DNA from: Sphagnum compactum
Taxonomy: Eukaryota > Bryophyta > Sphagnopsida > Sphagnales
DNA length: 64,000 bases
Direction of reading: 5' to 3'
Assembly: GCA_965153455.1 (NCBI GenBank)
Contig: OZ234493.1
Location: forward strand, 11,584,213 to 11,648,212
The position numbers were made by a program, and so were the translations under genes. The notes beneath the pieces are model-generated. The model ran no database searches, had not been told where the DNA came from, and was given only the letters and a program-made list of their open reading frames with translations. Shown in pieces: positions 1 to 10,032 of this stretch (position 1 is the first letter of the stretch; each line of letters starts with the position of its first letter).

Positions 1-548
1 ACCCTCCTGCCATCTCCACCACATCGCCAGCAGGATTTATCAAATTGAAGCAGTACCTATCAATCCAATTTACATCCGCAGCAGTCTGATGCAATCTATT
101 GTAACTGAGTGTATAATCTTTCTTGGGAAAGTTCAAAAGTGAGAGTTGCTGTAAACCTTTCACACCACACAGTCAACACGGTGATGCTGAAAAGAAATCG
201 ATGATACTTCACTTATGTTCTTGTTTTGAATGCCTCCAGCTTTTGTAGATGTGGTCCTTGTTCACATGCCACAGATAAACAATGAACAAGTGTCTGCCTG
301 AAGTAACCTAAAAGTAAGCTCCAAAGACTATCATCCCTTTAGCTCAAAGAATTCAAGTTTGACCCTGAAGCAAGCAAGTAAACCCCTTTAAACATCACAA
401 GAGGCACAGAATGGATAGAATAGCCTCAAAACTTACAGTTGTTCCTACATGGGGCGCTCTGCCGTGCCTAATACACAATACTAAGAATCCGCCTGCATAA
501 GAATTGATCACAAAGCATAGTACTCAGAGAATCTTGCACAAAACCAGG
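1..548. other. 3' flank of the SCP2 gene
   Basis: No open frame or RNA gene is visible. The stretch follows the stop codon of the minus-strand SCP2 gene and probably holds its 3' UTR and downstream flank. Confidence 0.4.
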
Positions 549-1992
549 TCAGAGCTTTGAAGGCTTTGGGAAGATGTCGGGTGTGAATTTCTGGGCAGCA
601 CTCATGCTTCCTTTGATCTTCATCTTACCCCTGCGGCCCAAATACACAGACTCTCTAATCAGGTTTCTTTGACTTTAAAACAGGACTCCTGAATTATAGA
701 CATATTGAGCCTCAACCCTTGTTGAATTTTTCATAAAGAAAGCATTTCACACAAAATACTCTTTGCAGAACTGTGGCTGCTACAATTGATCAGAGGCACA
801 ATTCACAAAACAAGTATGGGACACCTCAATAAGTTTGAACCACAGGAATGAAAACAGTAGCTCCCTTTCTATACCTGATAAAGGCCATTTGAGGGTTCAT
901 GGAGCCAGAGGACACAGCCATGAAATCAGCGTCTGCAAATGAAAAAGTTGCATCTGGTTTTCCCTCAAACTTCCCTGCAACAACGACATGCCCATCAATT
1001 CCATAGCGGAGGAACCTGACACCATACATACATATCTCATGTATTCAAAACACTGCCACCACCTCCACCACAGAAAACATTTTCAAAAGCAGGTCAAAAC
1101 CATCACCTGCATTCAAGTCATTGAAATTGACAAAACAGGAGATAATCTACAATTGTATATCAAGCAGATCACCAAGCCTCAAAGTGCAAACAAGCACGCA
1201 ATAGTCCATGCACATTAGGGACTGATTGCAATACTGAGATTGATTGCAACACTGATTGCAATACCCGAGATTCACAATAGGAGTCACACCTTTGTACACC
1301 TTCAAGTTCTTGAGATCCACCACAAAGCTTTCCTCATTGACTCCTATTTTCTGTCCACAGATCAAGCCGTAAAGGAATCTTCAATACTGGGGTGAAAAAC
1401 CATGCTTGTGGAAAAGTTTCAAGATCATAATTATTAGGAAAGAATGTTGTTGTGCATGTGAAGAGAAAACAGCAGTAGATTTCCAGACTGTCAATCAACA
1501 GGATCCAGAGACACCGTTTCCCTACAGGAAAAGGTTCCTCTGGTCAGGCAAACTAAAAGCAGGAAACACTATCTAATGGACCAGAAAAGAATGTCCCCGC
1601 CAAGACTTTAGACCGAAAAGAGTTCCACAAGGACAAAAGGAGTTCATTCGTCCACAGAATTACCCTAGGAGAGAGAGATTTAAGACAACCTGTGCTGCAG
1701 AGCTCACATCTAAGAACCCCGCAGTCAAAAAGAGACACACTCTACATTGTCAAGATCCTCCAGAATCTCGTGACAGACACACAAGGCAATTGAAGAGCCT
1801 TATCATGTGTTCAGATGATTCGTTCCTAAATGCTACTACGACGAAACCAAGAGATGTCACAGAATTGAACACCGATCAATTTTTGGCGAATACGTACACC
1901 ATCTGCCAAGGTTCTTCTGCTCCTGGCATAAATTGTGTTTAAGAAAAAAATCAAGAGATAAAAAGAGAAGGAGACGACAGAAGAGATAGAGA

Positions 1993-2038
<46 letters not shown>

Positions 2039-2227
2039 GACGAAGAGAGAGAGGAAGATGGTCAGAGAGCCCTAAGGCACCTTTGGTGCGATGTTGATCT
2101 GATACGTAAATCCAATTTTCTGCTGCAGCTCTTTGCCCACATCCGTTGCCAAGTGCGCCTTCACGAGCTCCAACAGCTGTGCAGACTTGAGCTTGGAGCC
2201 CTCGCTTACGCTTCCCTCCGACGCCAT
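549..2227 (-). CDS. SCP2: Sterol carrier protein 2 (SCP2), peroxisomal, 4 exons
   Basis: Small lipid-transfer protein of the SCP2 fold, which binds and moves sterols, phospholipids and acyl-CoAs. It is expected in the peroxisome matrix because it ends in the PTS1 tripeptide SKL. Exons on the minus strand are 2227-2081, 1350-1290, 974-875 and 630-549, all with GT-AG borders, and the phases add up to 390 nt (129 aa plus stop). Family blocks seen are YQINIAPK at the end of exon 1, FVVDLK in exon 2, GKPDATFSF and MNPQMAFIR in exon 3, and MKIKGSMSAAQKFTPDIFPK in exon 4. The length fits plant stand-alone SCP2 (about 123 aa), not the thiolase fusion of animals. The start was chosen because the upstream in-frame residues are low-complexity and unlike the family. 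Intron 1 contains a (GA)n run at about 1995-2034. Family knowledge gives the function; exon borders are my inference. Confidence 0.93.
1995..2034. repeat. (GA)n microsatellite in SCP2 intron 1
   Basis: About 40 bp of uninterrupted GA dinucleotides lie 47 bp inside intron 1 of the SCP2 gene, measured from its 5' splice site. On the coding strand this reads as a CT tract. Confidence 0.9.
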
Positions 2228-5200
2228 TGCTGCTGCAACAACCGAGAGTGCGCAACAACACGAGTCAAAGCACGCTTGCGGAGCCTGCACAGCACCCCCC
2301 CCCACCGGGCCACCGCGCGGGGCTGCCGAGCCGGACGGCGAAGCCGCGGGGGCCGCCACGGAAGGATCGGGTAACCCGGTAGAAGCGCGGTCCACCGCTT
2401 GCTTTAGGTCGAATTTATCAACTCTGTGGGACCCTCCACACACACAGTGACTTTCTTCTTTTTTTAAGAAAATTAATTTCGCCATTTTGCTATTAAAGAA
2501 AACAGTCCCAAGCAACATGATCAAGGGAATTTTTGGAAATTTTCCAAAACAAATCGCCAAAATTTCAAAGAAGAAAGTTATGAAATAGCCAATATTTTTG
2601 GAGGATTTGGACAGATTTTTAGATTTCTTCTTTTGAAATCGCCATATTTGGCTAATAGGTTCTAGTGCTTCACCAACATGTAATACAGTTCCTAGATTAT
2701 TTTTTACTTCATTATTTGTCTTGTAACTAGATTAGCCAAATCCTCTGGTGGCTGGTCGCCAGTTTGAGAAAATTGAGGCAAAAAATAAAACACTGCCTTC
2801 ACCCCCCAAGTCCTATTGATTACCTTTTGTGGCGAAACTCACAATTTTGCAACTTTATTTTATTTTAGTGTGAAATGTGGCAACACCCATCATCCATGAG
2901 TCCCATTGATTTTTTGTTTTGGCGAACTTTCAATATTTTCTAGCCCCAAAATAAAATAGAATGATAAACATCAATGGCAGTGTTTTCGTTAGCAATTTTT
3001 TTGTTATAGCCAAAGTGACAATGATCCACAGCAGATTTAGCCAAAATTTGGTTACAAGTTAAATATGAAAATATTTTTTTCTTCAGAAAAATATCCTTCT
3101 ATATTGTGGGCTACCCACTTGAACCATGTATAGAAATCTGGTAATTTTAAAAATATTTGCTAGAATTCTGGCTATTGGAAATCTCAAAATGCACATGATT
3201 TTAGCTCTTTTGATTTTAAATATAGCTATTTGGCTATATAGTTGGGTCATCATATTCATGGAATACCAAAAGCTTGAGAAACGTGTGGAGTCTGGACTCC
3301 CAGTGTTTTTCCTTTTCAACAATTTTATTTTATTTACAAAAAATTGGGAATTTCTTTGGAATTTCTTTTCTTTTCTAGTATAAATTTGAGTAAATTGGAG
3401 AAAACTGGCTAATCATTGTTAATAAATTCGCCATATGTTCAATAACACTAAATTGAAAATAAAATATAATTCAATAATCAATAATTCAATAATCATTTCT
3501 TTTCTCTTGGACTTGTAAAAAGCACACTCCTTCCATTTTTCATTTTTGAAAAGCTCTATATGGACCCTTGTGGATGAAGCTCATCCAATTTAAACCTATA
3601 ACCATGAATGCCACAAAACCTTGAAAAATGCCACCTTACAAAGAATTGAACAAAGGTGGAAAAATTTATGGTTCAAAAACAATTTCCACCTTGGTTCAAA
3701 AATTATGAAAAAAATTGGTTCCAAAAGTTTTGAACCATAAAACCCTAATTTGTGTTTCTATATTGGGGAGTGCCCAATGTTTCATAAATTTGGTGATGGG
3801 CCAATCAAAATGGCTCGTTAAACAAAAGGATAAAAGATCAAGGATACCAAAATTCAACTTTGGCCAAAACATATGGGATAAAAAAGTGTGATGCTATTGG
3901 GAACATCTTGGGAACACATTGAGAACAAAAAAAAACATAAAAATCCTCTACCCACCCCCCAAAAACCCAAATGAAAAAAACTAGGCACTCCTCAATGCAT
4001 GTTGAGCCTTCTCATTGGTCGCATGAAAAAAAATTTATTTCTAAAAACTATTTGTTATCATTTTTTAACCTAGGCTAATAGAAGGAAGGGGAGTATGAGT
4101 GTATATTGATTATACATTTTTTTTAATGTTTGCTCGTACAATATCTTGCATCTTTGCAACGAAGTCAAATTTACAAGTTACATTTGATCATAAGATTAAT
4201 AGAAAATCAAAATCAAAATATCGTTTGAACAACAAGTTAAATTATGATAAACTTGTAGACAAAACTTCTCTAATTCAACATGGAAGTGTAGGAAGCTCAT
4301 TCAAGGTGAATTCTAGGTTAGATCATAAGACCTAATGCTAACAAATTTATTTATATATAGCTTTTGACATCTAGATTACTAAGGGGCAAATTACACTAAA
4401 AGCACTTAGGTTTTTGGGATCACAAAAAAATCAAGTGTGAAGGGTGATAAATTCAGGTTTTTATTAAAATAATTTGAGACCCATGCCTAAGCAAATGGCC
4501 TTGGATGAAAATAATGACAACCCATTCATGAGTGCCAAAAGCTCCCAATCACTCATCTATGATATTCTATTAATATTTATTTTTATTTTTGAAAAGAAAA
4601 GTTGGAGGGAATTTTTGGTGGCTCCGGCAATTACCAGCCCCCCCCCCCCCACAAAATTATTTCCCCTTAAACATTAAACACAATAATAAAAAGGGATTAA
4701 CTTTTTTTCTCTAATCGTCTTTTAAGCTCTTCAAGGTGTTGAAGCTTTTTGTGCATTAGAGTTGCTTATTGATAGTTCACTTTGTTGTTAGCTTTTGTTC
4801 ACAAGTTTTTTCTTTTCAGATGTGAAAGGCTATCCACATGATGGAGATTACTCACAATCACAAGAGTGAAATCAAAATTCTAAAAAAATTGTGAGTTGCC
4901 CCTTCCATGATTGAAATTTAGATTCGTGAATCTTTCTTTGAGAATGTCCAATTATAGTGCATTCAATTGGTAAGAAGGGATTCAAATCTTCACATACGAA
5001 GATTTTTTGTAGTGACAAGAGTGCAAAATTTCTTGAGGAGAAGCCCTTCGTTTTGTTCTCGAAATGTTCAAATTTAGTGGACAAAAAATAAGGGAGATTG
5101 TGGCGGATCAAAGAAGAGATGGGCCATGAAATAATCATGTGCTTGTTGTTTGTTCAAAATTGGGTTTCCACTAGGAACAAATGTGAGATGAAAGGAAAGT

Positions 5201-5280
5201 TTGATAAAAGGTTTGTTCTTTGCCCTCTTTCAAAAGAGATGATGTCACCAGGGTTCATTCTCAAAGCCAAGAAGCCATAC
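2228..5280. other. AT-rich intergenic DNA between SCP2 and the ATG10-like fragment
   Basis: The first 250 bp are GC-rich and hold the SCP2 promoter and 5' UTR. The rest is AT-rich with homopolymer runs and recurrent short words such as TGGCTAAT and CGCCA, and no credible frame. It looks like old transposon-derived DNA, but I recognise no domain. I looked here for the missing 3' exons of the ATG10-like gene (conserved HPCGT and RPW blocks) and did not find them. Confidence 0.4.
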
Positions 5281-5661
5281 CTCTTGTGTCAAAAAGGTTC
5301 ATCGACTGTCATGGCTGATCTGTTGAGATTCCAGAGGCAAGTCATGGCACACATGCTGCCTTTGAAGAGGCATCCTGTCTACACATGCCAGAGAGGTCCA
5401 GTGGTATGCAGTGAACGTGACTGTCAAGACGGGATCAGCCAAAATACTGAATACTTTTCAGCTGGAATCAACAGAAGTGAACATCACAGTCAGTTTTCGT
5501 CTATCTCCTCATTTACATTCAACTGTAAGGCTATGCGAGGTGGAAGGAAGAGTACACACCAAGGAACCAAGCTTGGAGGAAAATCATGGGTACTCTGTAG
5601 GACTCATTGTAAATCACATGGGAATTGTACACATGATCCTCATAACCAGGTAGCCCAGGAC
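5281..5661 (-). pseudogene. ATG10-like autophagy E2 fragment (two exons, in-frame stop)
   Basis: Two minus-strand exons, 5661-5560 and 5378-5281, join across a GT-AG intron. They read as the core of ATG10, the E2-like enzyme that transfers ATG12 to ATG5 during autophagosome formation. The first exon contains HVIYNESYRVPMIF, matching the family pattern HxxYSxSYxVPVLYF. The join gives WFLDRMPLQ, matching FLDGxPLT. The second exon has a DLP block and ends in TFLTQE, matching WTFITQE. The family Trp before TF is TGA here (5301-5299), a stop. The following His-Pro-Tyr and the catalytic-cysteine block His-Pro-Cys-Gly-Thr are not found further along the minus strand before SCP2. Upstream N-terminal exons are not securely found either. 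I read it as a truncated pseudogene. An assembly error or unseen distant exons could also explain it. Confidence 0.6.
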
Positions 5662-7706
5662 CTGCTTCCTACCAAAGTGGAACAGAAAAGCATTGACAAA
5701 ATGGTCAAATCATAAATGTTTGCTTCATTCTTGCAATACTGAGATACAGGTCTCAAGCTAGAAAAAAAGCTTTTGCACTGGTAGGGGCTCCAGCCACAAC
5801 CTGTCATAGAATATATGATCCAACATAGTTCATGCATACCCATTCAATCTGCTGTGTGGCTCTCTCTTGTTTGTTCTCTCTGCATATTGCAAAAAAAATT
5901 TGGCAAAGCATTCCAACAAAAGTGAAGGGCACTGAAGTTTACAGCGTAACCAGGTGTACCTTTCGTTCAGACAATATATGCACATCCTGTAGTGCTGAAT
6001 ACCCAACTGCCTGCACACACACACACACACACCTACAACAGAATCATATGACTCCATATATCTTCAAAATTGCAGAGAAATATCTGCAACAAAAACTTGA
6101 AGGCAATATGACAATTCATACAGTCATAAACTTATGAGGGTCTCTCACATACCGTCAGACCACCACCATCTTCATCACAAATTACAGTGAGACTGCCCAC
6201 TGACTTCATCAGCTCTCGACATGTGCATGAATAAGTATATGATCATATTTAGGCAAACCATAATAGAAATACTGAGTTTCTTTGCTTATTAGGCAATGGG
6301 AAGACTCAGTCATGCTGTTGGCTAGCACTCAAGAGACATAGCTAGAATCAGTCAACTCCAGCACATCATAAGCTCCCACTTACACTACAAGAGCAACCGC
6401 CATTGTCATAAATGTCCCTGAGGTTGCCACTTTCAATAATAAGAAAACCCTTGACATGCTTCACTGCAAATAGCACCTTCTTCACACTGTTCACACTACC
6501 AGATGTGAGTCATGTGAAGAAGAAGATACTCTGCTCCCTATCATTTCTGAATGACAGCAATGCTCCTCCCCAGATGACAGAATCCAAAATCCAGTTCTCT
6601 GGACAGCTGCAGCAAAACCAAATGGCACATACATTGCTGCTGCTGCATAGTTCAGCATGTAGCTTCAGGAGAACCTTACCTTCTTACTCCACCAAAGCTG
6701 GGTTCGTAGCTTTTGTGAACAAAGCACAACAACATGTCCGTACTTGTTTATACCAAACATACAAGAAGAGCAGCAGGTAGTGCACAGAGAGAGGTGCATA
6801 CAGAAGAAGCAAGGGCTGGTGATTTATTGCTTGTCAACATGCGAGGTCCGTGCAGGAGGTAATTGCAGTCATTGTGACTTCCAGACCCACCAAATACAAA
6901 GCTGCTGCTTCAAACCCTAAACCCTAAATTCCTGCCATTGAAGAACGTAGACCTGCTGCTGCACCTGGAGAATTCCAGATCCCAATTTTAGGTTTCTTCT
7001 TCTATCCGAACACGACCTTCTTCTTCTTCTTCTTCTTCTCCTTCTGCCTGACACAATCTCTATGCTAGTACTGTGTTGGAATGTACTCGACAAAAGAGAC
7101 TACTGTGCAGCTCCAGACGTCCCACATTCCGCTCTTCCAAGAACCAGAATTGTAAAATGTAAAGCACATGAGACGGCAGTGGGAAATCAGAAAAAGAAAG
7201 CGATTTGCAAAAATGGGTTTGATCATGTAGGGTTGTAGTTTAGCACAAAATCCCACTGGACAAGGATTTCAGCTGAATTCAACACTATTTTTGTTTGTGA
7301 AGAGTTTAGGGTTTAGGACAGATAGCAGCAAGTCCTCGGTGATGTCAGGGGCCAGGATCTTTGTCCCTTAATACAGACATCTCTCTGCAAAAGATCTCAC
7401 TCCTAGCACGGCTAAATCTTCTAAACTGAACAGTGCAAACATAACATAGAGAACACAAACACTTCGTCTTGAAGAAGAAGACAATAGTCCGAGGGAGAAA
7501 GGAGCAAACATGCTGCAAAGAATGCAAACCCTAAAGCAAAACATGCTGCAAAGAATCCGAACCCTAAGAAGCGCGCTCATAGAAGGGTTTGTTGTTTGGA
7601 TTTCTAGTCTCAGGAATTAGATTTGTGCTTTGGGTTTGTGTTTTTAAAGACGGATTTGGAGGGAGCTAGAGATTTCTCTTTTTTGGGGGTTCTTCTGTGT
7701 GTGCAG
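5662..7706. other. Intergenic region upstream of OCP3 with minus-strand exon-like blocks
   Basis: Contains a (CA)n run at about 6014-6032, a telobox-type AAACCCTAAACCCTAAA at 6912-6928, a (CTT)n run at 7017-7039, and two copies of a roughly 36-bp unit around ACATGCTGCAAAGAAT at 7508-7566. On the minus strand there are short coding-looking blocks bounded by plausible splice sites, at about 6466-6376 and 6217-6152. They could be 5' exons of the ATG10-like fragment or another gene, but I cannot identify them. The telobox motif and pyrimidine-rich DNA near 6900-7600 would suit promoter or 5' UTR sequence. Confidence 0.35.
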
Positions 7707-9943
7707 ATGGCTGCTGCTACACTAATTTTTTCCACCATGTCTTCCACTTCTTGCTGCTGGAAAGCACGGTGCTCTAGTGTTGTCCTTCCTCGCTCCGCAT
7801 GTCTGCAGTCGTCGTCATGTGGCTTCCGCTGTGTCAGGTTCCCGCAGTCGCAAATCCATTTGTTGAGGGCGAGACGAAGACCGGCCCTTGTCTGTGCTGC
7901 CAGAACTGGAAGAAGAAGGCAAGGAACATCCTCTTCAAAAATCAAGGTTGGTAATGTTTTCACTTCCTTCTTCTTCTTCTTCTTCTTCTTCTGCTCTCTC
8001 TCTCTCTCTTCGTTCGCAGAAGCACATGCTTTTTCAGATTTGCGTTCTGAAAGAAGAATTTGCAATATAACAAGAGGAAGAAGAAGAAATGATCAATTGC
8101 TGTTGTGTTTGGCAGAAAAAGAGGAGAGAAGAGGATGATGCAGCGGCAGAGGCAGCTTTGGAGGCCCTGTTTCTGCAGCTAGAGAAGGATCTGGAATTGG
8201 ATGGTGAGTCAGGGGAGGCGGAGGACGATGATGATATTACAGAAGAGGAGATGATAGCATTCGAGCAGGAACTTAATGCTGTGCTGGGACTTGGTGAAGA
8301 AGATGACGGTGAAGGTGATGACGAAGCTGCTGAGGACGGTGAGGTGGAGAGTGGAAATGGGGAAACGGGGCTACTTGACATGGTCATGAAGGATGGGATT
8401 TATGGTCACACCACCACTAGTCATCCTGACGAGGATCAGAAGCTTAAATTTGCTTCAAATGGTAGACTTGAGGTCGAGGAATATAGTTATGATTCTTACG
8501 AAGATGAGGATGATGATTATGATGAGGAAGATGAAGAAGAAGAAGAGCAGAGGACAGTGAAGCTAGAGAAATGGCAGCTGAAGAAGCTAGCTGTAGCAGT
8601 CGAGAAAGGTCGGCGGCATGTAAATGTAAGACTATTCTGTGCTCTTCCTCAAACAATCCACAAAAGTTTATTTTTTGGGCAGAGTGGGGAGTGGTGTGTG
8701 GGTTTTGATGCTTTCTAGTATCAGCAGGTTGCTCTTGTAGGATACCTGTCCTACTCATCATTTGTGTGAATGCGGAGTTTGGTGGTCTCTGAGGAGTTTT
8801 CAGGGTCCAAAGGGTGTGTGTGAGGTCTTTCACATGTTATGATTCCTCCAACAGATTGTGGTTGCCTTCTTACACAAGCTCTTCATGACTATTTATTATA
8901 CAGACTTTGTTCTCTTGGCGATATCTGTCCTATTGTTGTGTATGTGTAAATGCAGAGTTTGATCGTGTCCAAAGGGCTTTTGGGGGTCCAAAGGTTGTGA
9001 GAGGACTTTCTCATATTATGATTCCAACACATTATGGTTGGCCTCGTATGCAATGTTATTGAGTATTTTCTAGAAAGACTTTGGGGAATCTGTCTTCCAG
9101 AATGAAGTGCTGGGAATCTTGTAGACATACGACCCTTAAGGATTAGATTTAATTTGGGTCCGAAAACTAGGGTTTAGGGCTTAGCTTTGTGGTCAATTTC
9201 TGTTCTAATGTTTTGAGTTGAGGGAAAGAAGTCCCAGATGTCAGTAAGAGTGGTGTAATGGGCATTGAATCTGACTGTTCGTTATGTAGTAAAACTTTGG
9301 ATGCTCTTTTCAGGTGAAATCACTTGCAGCAGATGTGCGAATGGACCGCAGTGATGTGCTTTCTTTTCTTCGGGACCCACCTCTAGACCTTTTAGTCATG
9401 AGTGCCTCCCTTGAAGATTCTGATAGCTCAGATGATGAGGATGAATCTGCACAGATTACAAACAGTAGGCTGGCTGAGTTAACACGTACAAGGAGGTTAG
9501 CACCCACAGGTCTTCCTGACAAGAGGATACCTAAGCTGATGAAACAAGCCACTTTGGCCCCAGGTGGGGGTGCTGGGGGTCCCCAAAGCTGGCAGAGGAA
9601 TAAACGATTGCGCAAGGAACATATAGCCACATTTGAGCGCGTTTATCGGCAGTCGAAGCGGCCATCAGTTAGTGTTCAATCCTCTCTTTGTGTGTTCACT
9701 GTCTTAGTAGTAAATGATGGGAATTCCAAATCTTCTTCAAAGTTCTGCAGAAATGGGATGATATATGTAATTGAGGCTCTAGAGAGATGATTCTTACTGA
9801 GAAGAAGTGGTTTTTGGGTGCAGAATGCAATGATTGAGAATTTGGTTACGCTGACTCATGTACCACGCCAGAAAATCCTCCAATGGTTCAATGAACAGCG
9901 TTCAAAGAATGAAACTAGAACTACATTTGAGGATGCTTTGTAA
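7707..9943 (+). CDS. OCP3: OCP3-like homeodomain protein, 4 exons
   Basis: Plant-specific protein related to Arabidopsis OCP3 (Overexpressor of Cationic Peroxidase 3), a homeodomain-type regulator of defence and drought responses also reported in plastid RNA editing. Exons are 7707-7946, 8116-8625, 9314-9667 and 9824-9943, all joining in phase 0 to give 407 aa (Arabidopsis about 354). Residues 1-80 are Ser/Arg/Cys-rich like a plastid transit peptide. Residues 81-230 are highly acidic. LAADV...LLRDPP-type residues near 253-275 match the family. The C-terminal homeodomain-like helix region covers about 341-396, with a third helix reading ILQWFNEQR. An in-frame upstream ATG at 7623 would add 28 residues; I prefer 7707 because it gives a normal transit peptide. 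Introns 1 and 2 carry repeats. The end of exon 4 is partly duplicated just downstream (see findings). Confidence 0.9.
7968..8010. repeat. (CTT)n/(CT)n microsatellite in OCP3 intron 1
   Basis: A run of about eight CTT triplets is followed by a CT run inside the 169-bp first intron. It supplies a pyrimidine-rich stretch ahead of the 3' splice site at 8115. Confidence 0.85.
8733..9060. repeat. Diverged tandem duplication in OCP3 intron 2
   Basis: Two blocks of roughly 150-180 bp share ordered words: a GTGAATGC or GTAAATGC start, AGAGTTTG or GGAGTTTG, GGGTCCAAAG, CATGTTATGATTCC or CATATTATGATTCC, and a TGTGGTTG or TATGGTTGG end. They lie head to tail (about 8765-8870 and 8945-9045 for the core). 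This lengthens the intron and has no coding meaning. Confidence 0.6.
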
Positions 9944-10032
9944 AGATGCTAGTGGAAAGACTTCACTGAACTTCATGATCCAACTTCATGAACAACTTTC
10001 AAAGAATGAAACAAGACCTACATCTGAGGATG
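9890..10032 (+). repeat. 97-bp-offset duplication across the end of OCP3 exon 4
   Basis: The words TTCAAAGAATGAAAC, ACATTTGAGGATGC or ACATCTGAGGATGC, and a preceding TTCAATGAACA or TTCATGAACAA occur twice, 97 bp apart (9901 and 9998). The first copy ends the OCP3 reading frame with TAA at 9941. The second copy lies in another frame and continues into an acidic tail of about 18 residues. The offset is not a multiple of three, so the duplication puts that tail out of frame. Confidence 0.7.

Noticed and set aside
2072-2560. N-terminally extended SCP2 start
   Set aside because: The extra residues upstream of 2227 are low-complexity and unlike SCP2; plant SCP2 proteins start close to the chosen Met.
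5098-5715. Long plus-strand open frame of about 205 codons
   Set aside because: It overlaps the two minus-strand ATG10-like exons, has no ATG at its start and matches no family. The minus-strand reading explains the sequence.
6412-6780. Plus-strand frame of 122 codons upstream of OCP3
   Set aside because: No recognisable domain and low-complexity composition; the opposite strand looks more coding-like there.
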